DNA from: Bacillota bacterium
GTDB taxonomy: Bacteria > Bacillota > Clostridia > Lachnospirales > Lachnospiraceae
Direction of reading: 5' to 3'
DNA length: 64,000 nucleotides
Assembly: GCA_023439505.1 (NCBI GenBank)
Contig: JAEXNR010000011.1
Coordinates: 1 to 64,000 of the forward strand
The position numbers and the translations under genes are program-made. The notes beneath the pieces were generated by a model, which saw only the letters and a program-made list of their open reading frames with translations, was not told where the DNA came from and made no database searches. Shown piece after piece: positions 17,021-26,052 of this stretch. Numbering within the stretch: the stretch's first letter is position 1; each line of letters begins with the position of its first letter.

Positions 17021-17734
17021 CTAGTTAAAATAAGTCATTGCCGTCTGTATCAAATTAATTTTATCCATAATTTCCTTCTGCCTTTGTACTGATTTCTCCG
17101 TGTTTTCCTGCATCAGTGTATGACAGATTCTATTACACTGTTCCAATTCCCTATTTAAATATTCCATAAGCATCGGATGTTTATCCTCCAAAAGCAATCT
17201 TCCGAAATAGAAATCTTCCTTTTTGACTAATCTATAATCATCCGGAGCATTGATCGCTCTCATTGGTCTTGCTTTCATCACTACATAATATTTGCCTTCA
17301 TCAACGATCATATTCTCACAAATGATCAGAAATCCCATGTTATCCAAACCCATTCTTACCTTATGAATTTCCGACTGGGGCTGAAGAATTAATTCCGAAA
17401 TACCGGACAGAATATCCTGCCGTAAGGTAAGGATCTGAAGCATCAGTTCACCGCCCATACCCGCAAGCAATATGGTATCCGCTTCCTCCAGATGTAATTT
17501 CTCCAGTCCATTGGATTTTCTGGTCTCAATCCGGTCTTCAAATCCATATCTTCTGATGTTTTCCCTCGCTCTGTCGATGGGACCCTGATTGACATCCATT
17601 GCAATGACATGCGGGCAAATATCATTTTCAGTTAGATAAATTGATACATAAGCATGATCACAACCAATATCTGCAACCCTATTTCCCAGCGTAACCATAT
17701 CAGCAACTGCATACAGACGTTTTGAAAGTTGCAT
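17021..17734 (-). CDS. trmK: tRNA (adenine22-N1)-methyltransferase
   Basis: A 237-residue SAM-dependent methyltransferase of the TrmK family, which makes m1A22 in some bacterial tRNAs. Motif I is VADIGCDHAYVSIYL, motif II is VIAMDVNQGPIDRA, and DTILLAGMGGELM is the family-specific NxPY-like replacement. Length agrees with TrmK. It lies just downstream of rpoD on the same strand, its common location in Firmicutes. A strong terminator (17,862-17,925) separates them, so it must be expressed from its own promoter. Confidence 0.92.
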   Translation of the reverse strand: MQLSKRLYAVADMVTLGNRVADIGCDHAYVSIYLTENDICPHVIAMDVNQGPIDRARENIRRYGFEDRIETRKSNGLEKLHLEEADTILLAGMGGELMLQILTLRQDILSGISELILQPQSEIHKVRMGLDNMGFLIICENMIVDEGKYYVVMKARPMRAINAPDDYRLVKKEDFYFGRLLLEDKHPMLMEYLNRELEQCNRICHTLMQENTEKSVQRQKEIMDKINLIQTAMTYFN

Positions 17735-17861
17735 ACAAGATCCTCCTGTTTTCTCTGCATTTAAAGATTACTAATAATCATATCATCTTTCCCTGCACAT
17801 TACCATGATAATTTCACCAATTAATTCTTCCGAGTCAGGTTTATTACTGTTTCGGCAATAA

Positions 17862-17925
17862 TAAAAAAATTGTTCGCTGCGAAGTGACATGATTGGAACT
17901 ATGTCATTCCCGAAACGAACAATTT
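17862..17925 (-). terminator. Terminator of the dgt-dnaG-rpoD operon
   Basis: Outer stem AAATTGTTCG (17867-17876) pairs with CGAACAATTT (17916-17925) and encloses an inner GTGACAT/ATGTCAT-type stem. The minus strand continues with seven T residues. It lies 16 bases beyond the rpoD stop. Confidence 0.9.
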
Positions 17926-17940
17926 GTCTATCATTCAAAA

Positions 17941-19035
17941 TCATTCCAGATAATCCTTTAGCTTACGGCTACGGCTTGGATGTCTTAATTTACGCAGTGC
18001 CTTTGCCTCGATCTGTCGAATCCGCTCTCTGGTAACGTTGAATTCCTTACCGACTTCCTCTAAGGTGCGAGCTCTTCCATCATCAAGTCCAAAACGCAGG
18101 CGAAGTACTTTTTGCTCTCTTTCCGTCAGCGTTCCGAGTACCTCCACCAGCTGCTCCTTTAACAGCGTAAATGCCGCCGCATCTGCCGGAACAGGAACAT
18201 TATCATCTTGTATAAAATCACCCAGATGACTATCCTCCTCCTCACCAATGGGAGTCTCAAGGGATACCGGCTCCTGAGAAATCTTTTGTATCTCTCTTAC
18301 TCTTTCAACCGGCATGTTCATTACCTCGGATATTTCCTCCGGCGATGGTTCTCTTCCCAATTCCTGTAATAATTGTCTCTGAACCCTGGTTAATTTATTG
18401 ATGGTCTCCACCATATGCACCGGGATGCGTATGGTTCTGGCCTGATCCGCAATGGCTCTTGTTATCGCCTGTCTGATCCACCATGTAGCATAGGTACTGA
18501 ACTTATATCCTTTACGGTAATCAAATTTTTCAACCGCCTTTATCAAACCAAGATTTCCTTCCTGAATTAAATCCAGAAATAACATTCCACGGCCTACATA
18601 GCGTTTTGCAATACTTACAACAAGACGAAGATTTGCCTCGGCAAGACGCTTCTTTGCATAATCATCGCCATCCTCCATTTTTCTGGCCAACTCTATTTCT
18701 TCATCTGCATTCAAAAGAGGGACCTTTCCAATCTCCTTGAGATACATACGGACGGGATCTTCAATATTAATTCCTTCAGGAATGGATAAGTCCAATGGTT
18801 CCAGTTCTTCATCGTCATCGAGAATAATATCCTCTTCATCCTCTTCTGAGATCCTTAATACATCTACATTATGTTTGTCGAGGTAATCATATATTTTCTC
18901 TATTCTCTGTGGGTCCAGTTCCATATCTGCAAAAAAGTCATTTACTTCCTGAAATTCCAGAACATTCTTTTTCTTTTCTGCAAAAACCAACAGCTCCTTT
19001 AGTCTCTCCGTAAATTTAGCAATATTCTCGTCCAT
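17941..19035 (-). CDS. rpoD: RNA polymerase primary sigma factor (sigma-A/sigma-70)
   Basis: A 364-residue primary sigma factor. Region 1.1-like N-terminus ends in an acidic stretch (EEDEEDIILDDDEELE). Region 1.2 follows (DPVRMYLKEIGKVPLL), then region 2 with LVVSIAKRYVGRGMLFLDLIQEGNLGLI and the -10-reading YATWWIRQAI, region 3, and region 4 with the helix-turn-helix LEEVGKEFNVTRERIRQIEAKAL. It directs RNA polymerase to TTGACA/TATAAT promoters, consistent with many promoters seen in this window. It is third in the dgt-dnaG-rpoD order, with an 87-base gap after dnaG. Confidence 0.98.
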   Translation of the reverse strand: MDENIAKFTERLKELLVFAEKKKNVLEFQEVNDFFADMELDPQRIEKIYDYLDKHNVDVLRISEEDEEDIILDDDEELEPLDLSIPEGINIEDPVRMYLKEIGKVPLLNADEEIELARKMEDGDDYAKKRLAEANLRLVVSIAKRYVGRGMLFLDLIQEGNLGLIKAVEKFDYRKGYKFSTYATWWIRQAITRAIADQARTIRIPVHMVETINKLTRVQRQLLQELGREPSPEEISEVMNMPVERVREIQKISQEPVSLETPIGEEEDSHLGDFIQDDNVPVPADAAAFTLLKEQLVEVLGTLTEREQKVLRLRFGLDDGRARTLEEVGKEFNVTRERIRQIEAKALRKLRHPSRSRKLKDYLE

Positions 19036-19122
19036 TGATAATCCTTCCTTCTTAAACTCTTTTTATATTCTAACCATCATTTAATGAAATATGCAGTTCT
19101 AATTCTGCAATGCTTATGCGGG

Positions 19123-20904
19123 CTAGTTATCAAATTTTATGGTGTGTTTCTTAAGACCTGCCTTCTGTGCTATGATCTTTTGCAGTAAAACAGTATCATT
19201 CTCCTCAATCGCTTTTAAGCTCTGTTTATCCAGATTATATTCTTTTAAACGTATCACCGTCTCTGACAATGCCTTTTTCCAGTTCACATCTTCAGCCTCA
19301 CCTTGAATCTGTGCAGAAAACAGTGCCGCCACCTCCGTTTGCTCTTCTCTGCTAAGAAAGCAGTTAATGATTTTTGCCGGGTTTACTGTATGCTCTTTTT
19401 GGTATTGTTCAAATACTAATGTGGCAACCTCATGATAAATTCCCTCCGTGAAATCCTCCGGGCCCAGTATGCCGCTAACCTTATCAAAGAGATTATGATC
19501 CTCGATCAGCCACGTAAGCATTAATCGTTGGGATTGCGAGATACCCTCCCCCGCACTTTTCCTGGTTCTATTCGTGTCATTCCTGGCTTCTTTGGGTTCA
19601 TGAATCCCCAGTACAATCTGAGAACCATATTTATTCACCAGTTTTCTCAATTGCTCCACATCCACCTGATAAGTTCTGGCGATCGCATCCAGGTAAATAT
19701 TACGTTCTAATTCTTCGGGAAAATTCAATAATTTTTTTGCTATTTCGTGAAAGAACCTTGTCTTTTGCTCCGGATCCTTCAGATCAAAATTGCCCTGCAA
19801 TATCTCAATTTCAAAGAAAAAACTGCTTTTGGCTTCCTCAATTCTATGCTGAAATTCAGCCGCTCCCAAAGCCTTGATAAATTCATCCGGATCCTTTAAA
19901 GGTTTCATATTAATAACTTTTACCGATACTCCTGCTTCTTTTAACATCGGGATCGCACGAAGTGCGGCCTGTGTACCTGCGGAATCACTATCAAAGGTAA
20001 GCAGTACCTCATTGGTATAACGTTTCAGCAGATTTGCATGAAAACTGGTAAATGCTGTTCCAAGTGCCGCTACGGCGTTGCTAAATCCCGCCTGATGTAA
20101 GGCAATGACATCCATATACCCCTCGCACAGTATTAAATAGGAAGACCGTACACTTCTGGCAAAATTAAGACCATATAAATTTCTGCTCTTATCAAACACC
20201 GCTGTTTCGGGAGAATTCAGATATTTTGGTTCTCCCTCTCCCATGACACGTCCGCCAAAACCAATGACACGATGGTTCACATCCATAATCGGAAACATCA
20301 CTCTGTTCCAGAACTTATCGCTGCCGCCCCGTTTTTCATCGATGGAAACCAGTCCCGTTACCTTCAGGAACTCATCCTCATAGCCAAGACCCTTTAAATA
20401 CTGGTATAAATCATCGCTGAATTTGTTGGAGTATCCTAGTCCGAACTGCTTGATCATATCCTCTGAAAGACCACGATCCGTCAAATATTGATGGGCAGCT
20501 TGTCCTCTTTGTGACTTTAATTGATAATAAAAATACTTGGCTGATTGTTTATTTGCTTCTAAAATTCTGCTTTTTAAGTCTGACTGCCTTTTCGCCTCCT
20601 CAGAATACTCTTGCTCCGGCAGTGCAATTCCAACACGCTCGGCCAGAAAACGCAATGCTTCAATAAACGTATAATTCTCATATTCCATGATAAAGGTAAA
20701 CACATTTCCTCCCACACCACATCCAAAGCAATGATACATCTGCTTTGAAGCACTGACAGAAAAGGAAGGTGTTTTCTCATTATGAAAGGGGCATAATCCC
20801 ATATGATTGCTGCCCTTTTTCTGTAATCTTATGTAAGATCCAATTACACTGATAATATCATTTCTGCTTCTTACTTCCTCGACTACCTCATCCGGATAAT
20901 ACAT
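19123..20904 (-). CDS. dnaG: DNA primase
   Basis: A 593-residue primase that lays down RNA primers at the replication fork. The N-terminal zinc finger has Cys38, His41, Cys59 and Cys62 (LCPFHNEKTPSF ... YHCFGCG). The catalytic core includes the TOPRIM acidic motifs (LILCEGYMDVIAL, LTFDSDSAGTQAA). The C-terminal helical region for helicase contact is present but weakly conserved, as usual. It starts 27 bases after the dgt stop and precedes rpoD, forming the classic macromolecular synthesis operon. Confidence 0.98.
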   Translation of the reverse strand: MYYPDEVVEEVRSRNDIISVIGSYIRLQKKGSNHMGLCPFHNEKTPSFSVSASKQMYHCFGCGVGGNVFTFIMEYENYTFIEALRFLAERVGIALPEQEYSEEAKRQSDLKSRILEANKQSAKYFYYQLKSQRGQAAHQYLTDRGLSEDMIKQFGLGYSNKFSDDLYQYLKGLGYEDEFLKVTGLVSIDEKRGGSDKFWNRVMFPIMDVNHRVIGFGGRVMGEGEPKYLNSPETAVFDKSRNLYGLNFARSVRSSYLILCEGYMDVIALHQAGFSNAVAALGTAFTSFHANLLKRYTNEVLLTFDSDSAGTQAALRAIPMLKEAGVSVKVINMKPLKDPDEFIKALGAAEFQHRIEEAKSSFFFEIEILQGNFDLKDPEQKTRFFHEIAKKLLNFPEELERNIYLDAIARTYQVDVEQLRKLVNKYGSQIVLGIHEPKEARNDTNRTRKSAGEGISQSQRLMLTWLIEDHNLFDKVSGILGPEDFTEGIYHEVATLVFEQYQKEHTVNPAKIINCFLSREEQTEVAALFSAQIQGEAEDVNWKKALSETVIRLKEYNLDKQSLKAIEENDTVLLQKIIAQKAGLKKHTIKFDN

Positions 20905-20930
20905 AACGACTCCTTCCGCAAGTTTCCCCT

Positions 20931-21953
20931 CTAGTAAACACTCCAGGCTGATGGTATCATCAATTCTTTAAACTTCGCTACCGCATAACGATCCGTCATT
21001 CCTGCGATATAATCACATACTGCCTGATAAGGAGGCTCATTCCACTGCTCTATCCGATGATAATATTCCTCGGGTAATCGCGATAAATGCCTTTCATAAT
21101 ATTGAAATAATTGCTCCAATAGCCGTTCTGCCTGCTCTTCCTGTCCCTTTGCCTTCTTATTCATATAAACACTGGAAAACATATATTCGCGTAAATGCCG
21201 CATAGCGGCTTCAATCTTCGGTGACATAATAATATCATTTTTGTTTTCACTATTTGTTACAATATTATGGATCAGGGTATTCAAACGTTCCCCAAGACTA
21301 TGTCCCAGTATATCGGTATACTCATTCGGAATCTCCTCTTCTGTAATAATACGTCCCCGAATGGCATCATCGATATCATGATTAATATAAGCAATCTTAT
21401 CACACAGCCGAACAACTTTACCCTCCAGCGTGGAAGCTTTTCCACCTGTCTGATGATTTTTAATCCCATCTCTGACTTCTACGGTTAAATTCAGTCCGTT
21501 CCCGTGCTTCTCCAATAACTCGACGACACGGATACTTTGCATATGATGTTGAAAACCATCAGGACAAATTCGGTTTAATGCACGCTCTCCCGCATGCCCA
21601 AAAGGGGTGTGTCCCAAATCATGTCCCAGCGCAATTGCTTCCGTTAAATCCTCATTCAAGAGTAGCGCTTTTGCAATTGTCCTGGCAATCTGAGCCACTT
21701 CCAACGTATGGGTTAGTCTGGTACGATAGTGATCTCCTTCCGGAGCAAGAAAAACCTGTGTTTTATGCTTTAATCGACGAAATGCCTTCGAATGTAGAAT
21801 ACGATCTCTATCCTGCTGATAAATTGGGCGAATATCACAAAGCTCTTCCTCTTTGTCTCTCCCTTTGGAACAATCTGAGAAGGACGCATAAGGACTTAAT
21901 ATCTCATGCTCCCTGATCTCTAACTTTTGCCTTATATTCATAATTGGTTCCAT
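20931..21953 (-). CDS. dgt: Deoxyguanosine triphosphate triphosphohydrolase-like HD protein
   Basis: A 340-residue HD-superfamily phosphohydrolase that cleaves dNTPs to nucleoside and triphosphate. Metal ligands occur in order: Arg/His around RTRLTHTLEV (His82), the His111-Asp112 pair in GHDLGHTPFGHAGE, and a later Asp in HDIDDAIRG. The start at 21,953 is chosen because GGAGG lies 7-8 bases upstream; the longer frame to 22,004 has no ribosome site. A dgt-like gene directly before dnaG and rpoD is standard in Clostridia and is likely co-transcribed with them. Confidence 0.93.
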   Translation of the reverse strand: MEPIMNIRQKLEIREHEILSPYASFSDCSKGRDKEEELCDIRPIYQQDRDRILHSKAFRRLKHKTQVFLAPEGDHYRTRLTHTLEVAQIARTIAKALLLNEDLTEAIALGHDLGHTPFGHAGERALNRICPDGFQHHMQSIRVVELLEKHGNGLNLTVEVRDGIKNHQTGGKASTLEGKVVRLCDKIAYINHDIDDAIRGRIITEEEIPNEYTDILGHSLGERLNTLIHNIVTNSENKNDIIMSPKIEAAMRHLREYMFSSVYMNKKAKGQEEQAERLLEQLFQYYERHLSRLPEEYYHRIEQWNEPPYQAVCDYIAGMTDRYAVAKFKELMIPSAWSVY

Positions 21954-22121
21954 CGTAATCCTCCATGATGCACATATCTGTAACATGTGAATATCAACTG
22001 TCAAAGCACGATATCAAAATCCTGTGTTTCGTATCAACAAGGCGAAATCATTCCTATACTACTAATATTCTACAAGGACTTCCCATTTCCTTTTTTTATT
22101 TAAAACATTTTTAGATAAAAG

Positions 22122-22219
22122 GAAAAAATCAAAAGACAGCAGCCATTATCAGTAATTTCATCGCCCTCTCCCACCTACAGATGTGAGCAGTGGCGTTCTA
22201 ACCAATAACGGATGCTGTC
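22122..22219 (-). terminator. Probable terminator of the feo operon
   Basis: Read on the minus strand, GACAGCATCCGTTAT (22,219-22,205) pairs with ATAATGGCTGCTGTC (22,149-22,135) with two mismatches around a structured loop, followed by TTTTGATTTTTTCC. The long loop holds a CGCC/GGCG inner stem. It lies 48 bases past the last feo-operon gene. Confidence 0.55.
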
Positions 22220-22266
22220 ATGAATATCAGCAATATCCCAATGTTTTTTAGATTTTTTGCAATCTC

Positions 22267-22404
22267 TCAATAGCCGCATTTTCCTTTTGATTTGCAGGAA
22301 GAACATCCGCCGCAGCAGGTTTTCCCTGCCTTTAGATCCTTCCCTTTTCTATAAATTACATATCCTGTATAACCCAGAACAATTGCCGCAATAACAACCG
22401 CCAT
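22267..22404 (-). CDS. FeoB-associated Cys-rich membrane protein
   Basis: A 45-residue protein: a single N-terminal membrane helix (AVVIAAIVLGYTGYVIY), a basic stretch, then a cysteine cluster (TCCGGCSSCKSKGKC, five Cys). This is the pattern of the small Virus-attachment-p12/FeoB-associated family found next to feoB in Firmicutes, thought to assist iron transport or to act like FeoC. AAAGGAGG lies 7 bases before the ATG. It starts 27 bases after the feoB stop, on the same strand. Its role is inferred from context and the metal-binding cluster. Confidence 0.88.
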   Translation of the reverse strand: MAVVIAAIVLGYTGYVIYRKGKDLKAGKTCCGGCSSCKSKGKCGY

Positions 22405-22431
22405 AATTCTTCCTCCTTTCGTCAAAAAACA

Positions 22432-24489
22432 TTAATGAAACAATAAACTTCCAAATTGGTATACCAACGTTGCCATCAGCCATGCCACACCCAATTGGAA
22501 CAGGATGGTAAACAATGTCCACTTCACAGATCGCATTTCTCTCTGGATCACTCCGATGGTGGCAGCACAGGGAACATATAACAAGCAAAATACCATTAAG
22601 GCATATGCATTTAATGGCCCAAATCCGTGATACAACAGAATTTGCGATAAATCTGACATTCCCTGAGGTGAGGAAACATTGCCAATCTGAAATAATATTC
22701 CGAAACTGGATACTACAACTTCCTTGGCCGCAACTCCGGAGATAAGTGCAAGCACAACCTGCCACATACCCAGACCTGCAGGCGCTAAAATGGGAGAAAC
22801 AGCTTTCCCAATGGAGGCTCCAAAACTTTGTGACATATCTGTTACCATTCCGTTGGGACCGTAGTTCAGAATAAACCAGATAATGACCGATGCCGCAAAT
22901 ATTGTCGTACCCGCCTTCGATAAATAATCTTTTACCTTCTCCCATACATAGATAAAGATTGTTCTGAGGTTGGGCGCTTTATATTCAGGTAATTCAATAA
23001 GCAGTGTATTATTGCCTTGTTCCTCTGTATTCTTATGCATGATATAAGCAATGGTGATTGCCACCGCGATTCCGATCAAATACATGGAATATGCGGCAAT
23101 CATCGCATTATTCCCAAAGAACATTTGAGAAAACAGAACGTAAATGGGAAGTCTTGCACTACAGGACATAAATGGTGTTACGAGAATTGTTCTTCTTCTG
23201 TCCCGCATGTTCTCAAGCGATCTGGAAGCCATAATTGCAGGAACCGTACATCCAAAGCCCAGAAGCATGGGTATAAAAGCTCTTCCGGACAACCCCAGCT
23301 TTCCCATAACCCCATCCATGATATAGGCCACTCTTGACATATATCCACTATCCTCTAAATAGGCCAGTGCCAGGAATAAAATAAAGATGTTTGGTAAAAA
23401 AGTAAGAATTCCTCCCACTCCGGCTATGACCCCATCAACAATTAGCGAGGTGGCAAATCTACCTGCACCAATATCCTGGAGCAATTGATACACACCATGT
23501 GAGAATGCGCTGATACCACCTTCAAATAAAACCTTAATCAAATCTCCGATTTGAAAGGTTAGGAAAAACACCAATCCCATGATGCCGAGAAAAATTGGAA
23601 GGCCCAGATAGCGATGGGTCAAAATCCGATCCACTTTATCCGTAGCTGCAGCTTTAGTACTTTTATTCACCAGTACTTCTTCTATTATTTCTTCAATAAA
23701 ATCGTACTTCTGGCTGATAATATCCTCTTCATAGCTTTCCGGGACAATCCTGGATAAATCCAATGGATATAGCTCCATTACCGCCTGGTCCTTCTCCAGC
23801 ATTTTGATCGCATACCATCTTAAATTCTCTTTTATTTTATACTTATATTTTAACAAGTCACTGATTTCATCTATCTTATCTTCAATAACATCATTGTAAA
23901 CCAGGGGATAATCCTTGTGATGTTCGTGTTTATGACCCACTTTTATACTATTCTTTTTCGCATGATGGTGTTCCAGATTATGGTCGATATATTTATCCTT
24001 GTGATGAGCTACCGTATGCATCAGAATATCAAGACCGGTCTTTTTTCTGGCTGAAACGGGAATTACCGGTATCCCAAGCATCTCAGGGAGTCTGTGAAGA
24101 TCCAGCTCCATGCCCCGCTCCTCCACAATATCCATCATATTCAAAGCGAGCACTACCGGCTTTCCCAGTTCAATCAATTGAAGGGTCAGATATAAATTAC
24201 GTTCTAAGCTGGACGCATCTACAATGTTGATAATAACATCCACATTAGAGTTCAAAATATATTCTCTCGTCAATCTTTCTTCCATGGTATAGGAAGTCAA
24301 GCTGTATATTCCAGGTAAATCAACCAATTTAAAACGTAAATCATGATACTTAAAAGCCCCTTCCTTTTTCTCAACAGTTACTCCGGGCCAGTTGGCGACC
24401 TTCAGATTCGCACCGGTATAAGCATTAAATAATGTAGTTTTACCGCAATTGGGATTCCCCACAAATCCAACCTGTAATTCTTCACTCAT
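22432..24489 (-). CDS. feoB: Ferrous iron transporter FeoB
   Basis: A 685-residue inner membrane Fe(II) transporter. The N-terminal G domain shows G1 GNPNCGKTTLFNAYTG, the G3 motif DLPGIYSL and G4-like NMMD. A soluble GDI-like region follows, containing an unusual His-rich linker (about residues 165-190: HNLEHHHAKK, HKHEHHKDY) that could bind metal. The C-terminal half contains the two Gate membrane blocks (PFMSCSARLPIYVLF, VLALISGVAAKEVVVSSFG). Its start codon overlaps the feoA stop by one base, so translation is coupled. Confidence 0.97.
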   Translation of the reverse strand: MSEELQVGFVGNPNCGKTTLFNAYTGANLKVANWPGVTVEKKEGAFKYHDLRFKLVDLPGIYSLTSYTMEERLTREYILNSNVDVIINIVDASSLERNLYLTLQLIELGKPVVLALNMMDIVEERGMELDLHRLPEMLGIPVIPVSARKKTGLDILMHTVAHHKDKYIDHNLEHHHAKKNSIKVGHKHEHHKDYPLVYNDVIEDKIDEISDLLKYKYKIKENLRWYAIKMLEKDQAVMELYPLDLSRIVPESYEEDIISQKYDFIEEIIEEVLVNKSTKAAATDKVDRILTHRYLGLPIFLGIMGLVFFLTFQIGDLIKVLFEGGISAFSHGVYQLLQDIGAGRFATSLIVDGVIAGVGGILTFLPNIFILFLALAYLEDSGYMSRVAYIMDGVMGKLGLSGRAFIPMLLGFGCTVPAIMASRSLENMRDRRRTILVTPFMSCSARLPIYVLFSQMFFGNNAMIAAYSMYLIGIAVAITIAYIMHKNTEEQGNNTLLIELPEYKAPNLRTIFIYVWEKVKDYLSKAGTTIFAASVIIWFILNYGPNGMVTDMSQSFGASIGKAVSPILAPAGLGMWQVVLALISGVAAKEVVVSSFGILFQIGNVSSPQGMSDLSQILLYHGFGPLNAYALMVFCLLYVPCAATIGVIQREMRSVKWTLFTILFQLGVAWLMATLVYQFGSLLFH

Positions 24490-24713
24490 TATTTTGTCTC
24501 CTTCATCTGTATGGATTCTGCGATTGCTTTTCCGATGGCAAGCCTGCTGCCTCTGACCATAATAACCAGAGCACCACCCCTGTTACAATTCAAAACCTTA
24601 ATCTGTGTTCCCCTTGTCAGTCCCAGTGCTTCCAGTCTGCGCATTGCTACTACATCTATATTAATTGAATCGACAATATATGTATTGCCAATTCTCCCAT
24701 TACGTAACGTCAT
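24489..24713 (-). CDS. feoA: FeoA family protein
   Basis: A 74-residue SH3-like beta-barrel protein that partners FeoB in ferrous iron import. It shows RLEALGLTRGTQIKVLN and GGALVIMVRGSRLAIGKAIA, the typical FeoA strands. The start is placed at 24,713 (MTLRNGRIG) because GAGAGG sits about 9 bases upstream; the ATG at 24,722 directly abuts that motif. It is the first gene of the Fur-controlled feoA-feoB-Cys-rich operon. Confidence 0.94.
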   Translation of the reverse strand: MTLRNGRIGNTYIVDSINIDVVAMRRLEALGLTRGTQIKVLNCNRGGALVIMVRGSRLAIGKAIAESIQMKETK

Positions 24714-24760
24714 CACAAACATCCTCTCTTATTGTCAATTCATCCTCTATCCCGGTTTTA

Positions 24761-24779
24761 AATGATAATAATTATCATT
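24761..24779 (-). promoter_or_regulatory. Fur box controlling feoAB
   Basis: A perfect 9-1-9 palindrome AATGATAAT-A-ATTATCATT carries the core TGATAATNATTATCA of classical Fur operators. It lies just downstream of the -10 box, covering about +5 to +24, where bound Fe-Fur would block transcription. This supports iron-repressed expression of the operon. Confidence 0.92.
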
Positions 24780-24790
24780 AACGTAATTTT

Positions 24791-24820
24791 ATTATAATCC
24801 TCGACTGCACGCTTTGTCAA
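24791..24820 (-). promoter_or_regulatory. feoAB promoter
   Basis: Minus-strand perfect -35 TTGACA (24815-24820) and perfect -10 TATAAT (24791-24796) with an 18-base spacer. The strong promoter is balanced by the Fur box immediately downstream. Confidence 0.85.
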
Positions 24821-24937
24821 CTATGATCAAAAATTTCATGAAAAAAGCCAAAAGACAACCATTATTACAGCTATCCTTCGGCATAAATTTTATTATGATC
24901 ATTCCCGTTCGATCTGGTGCAGACTTTATTTGTACAG

Positions 24938-25564
24938 TCACAACCTCTCTTTTTGTTGTTCTCTTTCTAACTTTGAGTAAATACAGCCGCAATAATCCTG
25001 TCTGTAAAGCTCATATTCTCTCGATAATTGAATCGAGCGCTGATATCCGTTATTCTTTTTAAAATCAGATGGAAGAAATACTATTCCAAATTCTTCTGCC
25101 AGACGATTCCCGATTTCATTTAATTTGGCAGCATTCTTGTAGGGACTGATGGACAGAGTCGTGGTAAAATAATCAAATTGATATTCACCGGCAAGTCTGG
25201 CTGCTTCTCTTAATCTCATCTCATAACAGAGGAAACACCGCTCCCCTCCCTCTTGTTCCGCCTCCAAACCTTTCGCCATATCAAAGAAACTCTTTGGTTG
25301 ATAATTTCCTTCCATAAATTGAACAGGAGAACTTAAATTCATCATCTGAATCAGCGTTACCTGCTCCCTGCGCCTTCTCTCATATTCATCCTCCGGATAA
25401 ATATTCGGATTATAGTAAAAAATAGTGATCAGAAAGTGTTTGGATAAATATTCCAGCACATAACTACTGCACGGCGCACAACAACTATGGATGAAAAGCT
25501 TCGGTTTTTCATTCTTTTCTTCATGGCGGCTGATTAACTTGTCCAGTTCTTTTTGATAATTCAT
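24938..25564 (-). CDS. queH: Epoxyqueuosine reductase QueH
   Basis: A 208-residue DUF208 protein that catalyses the last step of queuosine synthesis in tRNA, as an iron-sulfur replacement for QueG. Conserved cysteines are present: the CCAPC cluster with Cys28, Cys29 and Cys32, and a second pair Cys110/Cys113 (ERCFLCYEMR). Family landmarks FYYNPNIYPEDEYERR and FTTTLSISPYKN are visible. AGGAGGT lies 6-8 bases before the second ATG (25,564), which I prefer to the one at 25,570. It follows the lone receiver gene by 11 bases, so the two may be co-transcribed without an obvious functional link. Confidence 0.93.
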   Translation of the reverse strand: MNYQKELDKLISRHEEKNEKPKLFIHSCCAPCSSYVLEYLSKHFLITIFYYNPNIYPEDEYERRRREQVTLIQMMNLSSPVQFMEGNYQPKSFFDMAKGLEAEQEGGERCFLCYEMRLREAARLAGEYQFDYFTTTLSISPYKNAAKLNEIGNRLAEEFGIVFLPSDFKKNNGYQRSIQLSREYELYRQDYCGCIYSKLEREQQKERL

Positions 25565-25575
25565 AGCCATACCTC

Positions 25576-25968
25576 CTAAATCAGCTCCAGTTTGCGCAGA
25601 ACATTTTCAAATTTATCCTGATCTATAGGTTTTCCGGCATAAGCATTGCATCCTAATTCAAATGCTTTGGTAACATTCCTTCCCTCATTCAATGCCGTAG
25701 TCATGATGATTTTAGCCCCTTCTTCTTCCGAAATACCTTTCTCTCTCTCGATTTCCCGGATTTTCTTTAAAGCCTGATAACCGTCCAGAACGGGCATCAT
25801 AATATCGAGGCAGACTAAGTCGTAACCTTCCTCAGATTCTAATGCCATTGTAAATGCTTCGATTGCCTCTGTACCATCCACTGTAACATCGCATTCTCCA
25901 TATCTGGATAAAAATCTTAACATAAATTTTCTGCTGGCAAAATCATCTTCAGCGATTAATATTCTCAT
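25576..25968 (-). CDS. Stand-alone CheY-like receiver protein
   Basis: A 130-residue protein consisting only of a receiver domain: acidic pair in LIAEDDFAS, phospho-acceptor Asp in CLDIMMPVLDG (about residue 56), Thr in IIMTTALN, and Lys in AGKPIDQDKF. With no output domain it likely acts through protein contact, as CheY or Spo0F does. No kinase or chemotaxis gene is adjacent. It lies 11 bases upstream of queH on the same strand. Confidence 0.9.
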   Translation of the reverse strand: MRILIAEDDFASRKFMLRFLSRYGECDVTVDGTEAIEAFTMALESEEGYDLVCLDIMMPVLDGYQALKKIREIEREKGISEEEGAKIIMTTALNEGRNVTKAFELGCNAYAGKPIDQDKFENVLRKLELI

Positions 25969-26052
25969 TCTCTATCACCCTCCCAATACATTTTCCTTTA
26001 AAGATATCATAAAACAAAAGACTCGGACAAGAAACGGGCAATTCGTAGCACA

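Noticed and set aside
22349..22945. 198-residue minus-strand frame rich in Cys
   Set aside because: It is an alternative frame of feoB and the small Cys-rich gene, both of which have better evidence.
24814..25062. 82-residue plus-strand frame between feoA and queH
   Set aside because: It is antisense to queH and starts within the feo promoter, with no ribosome site.
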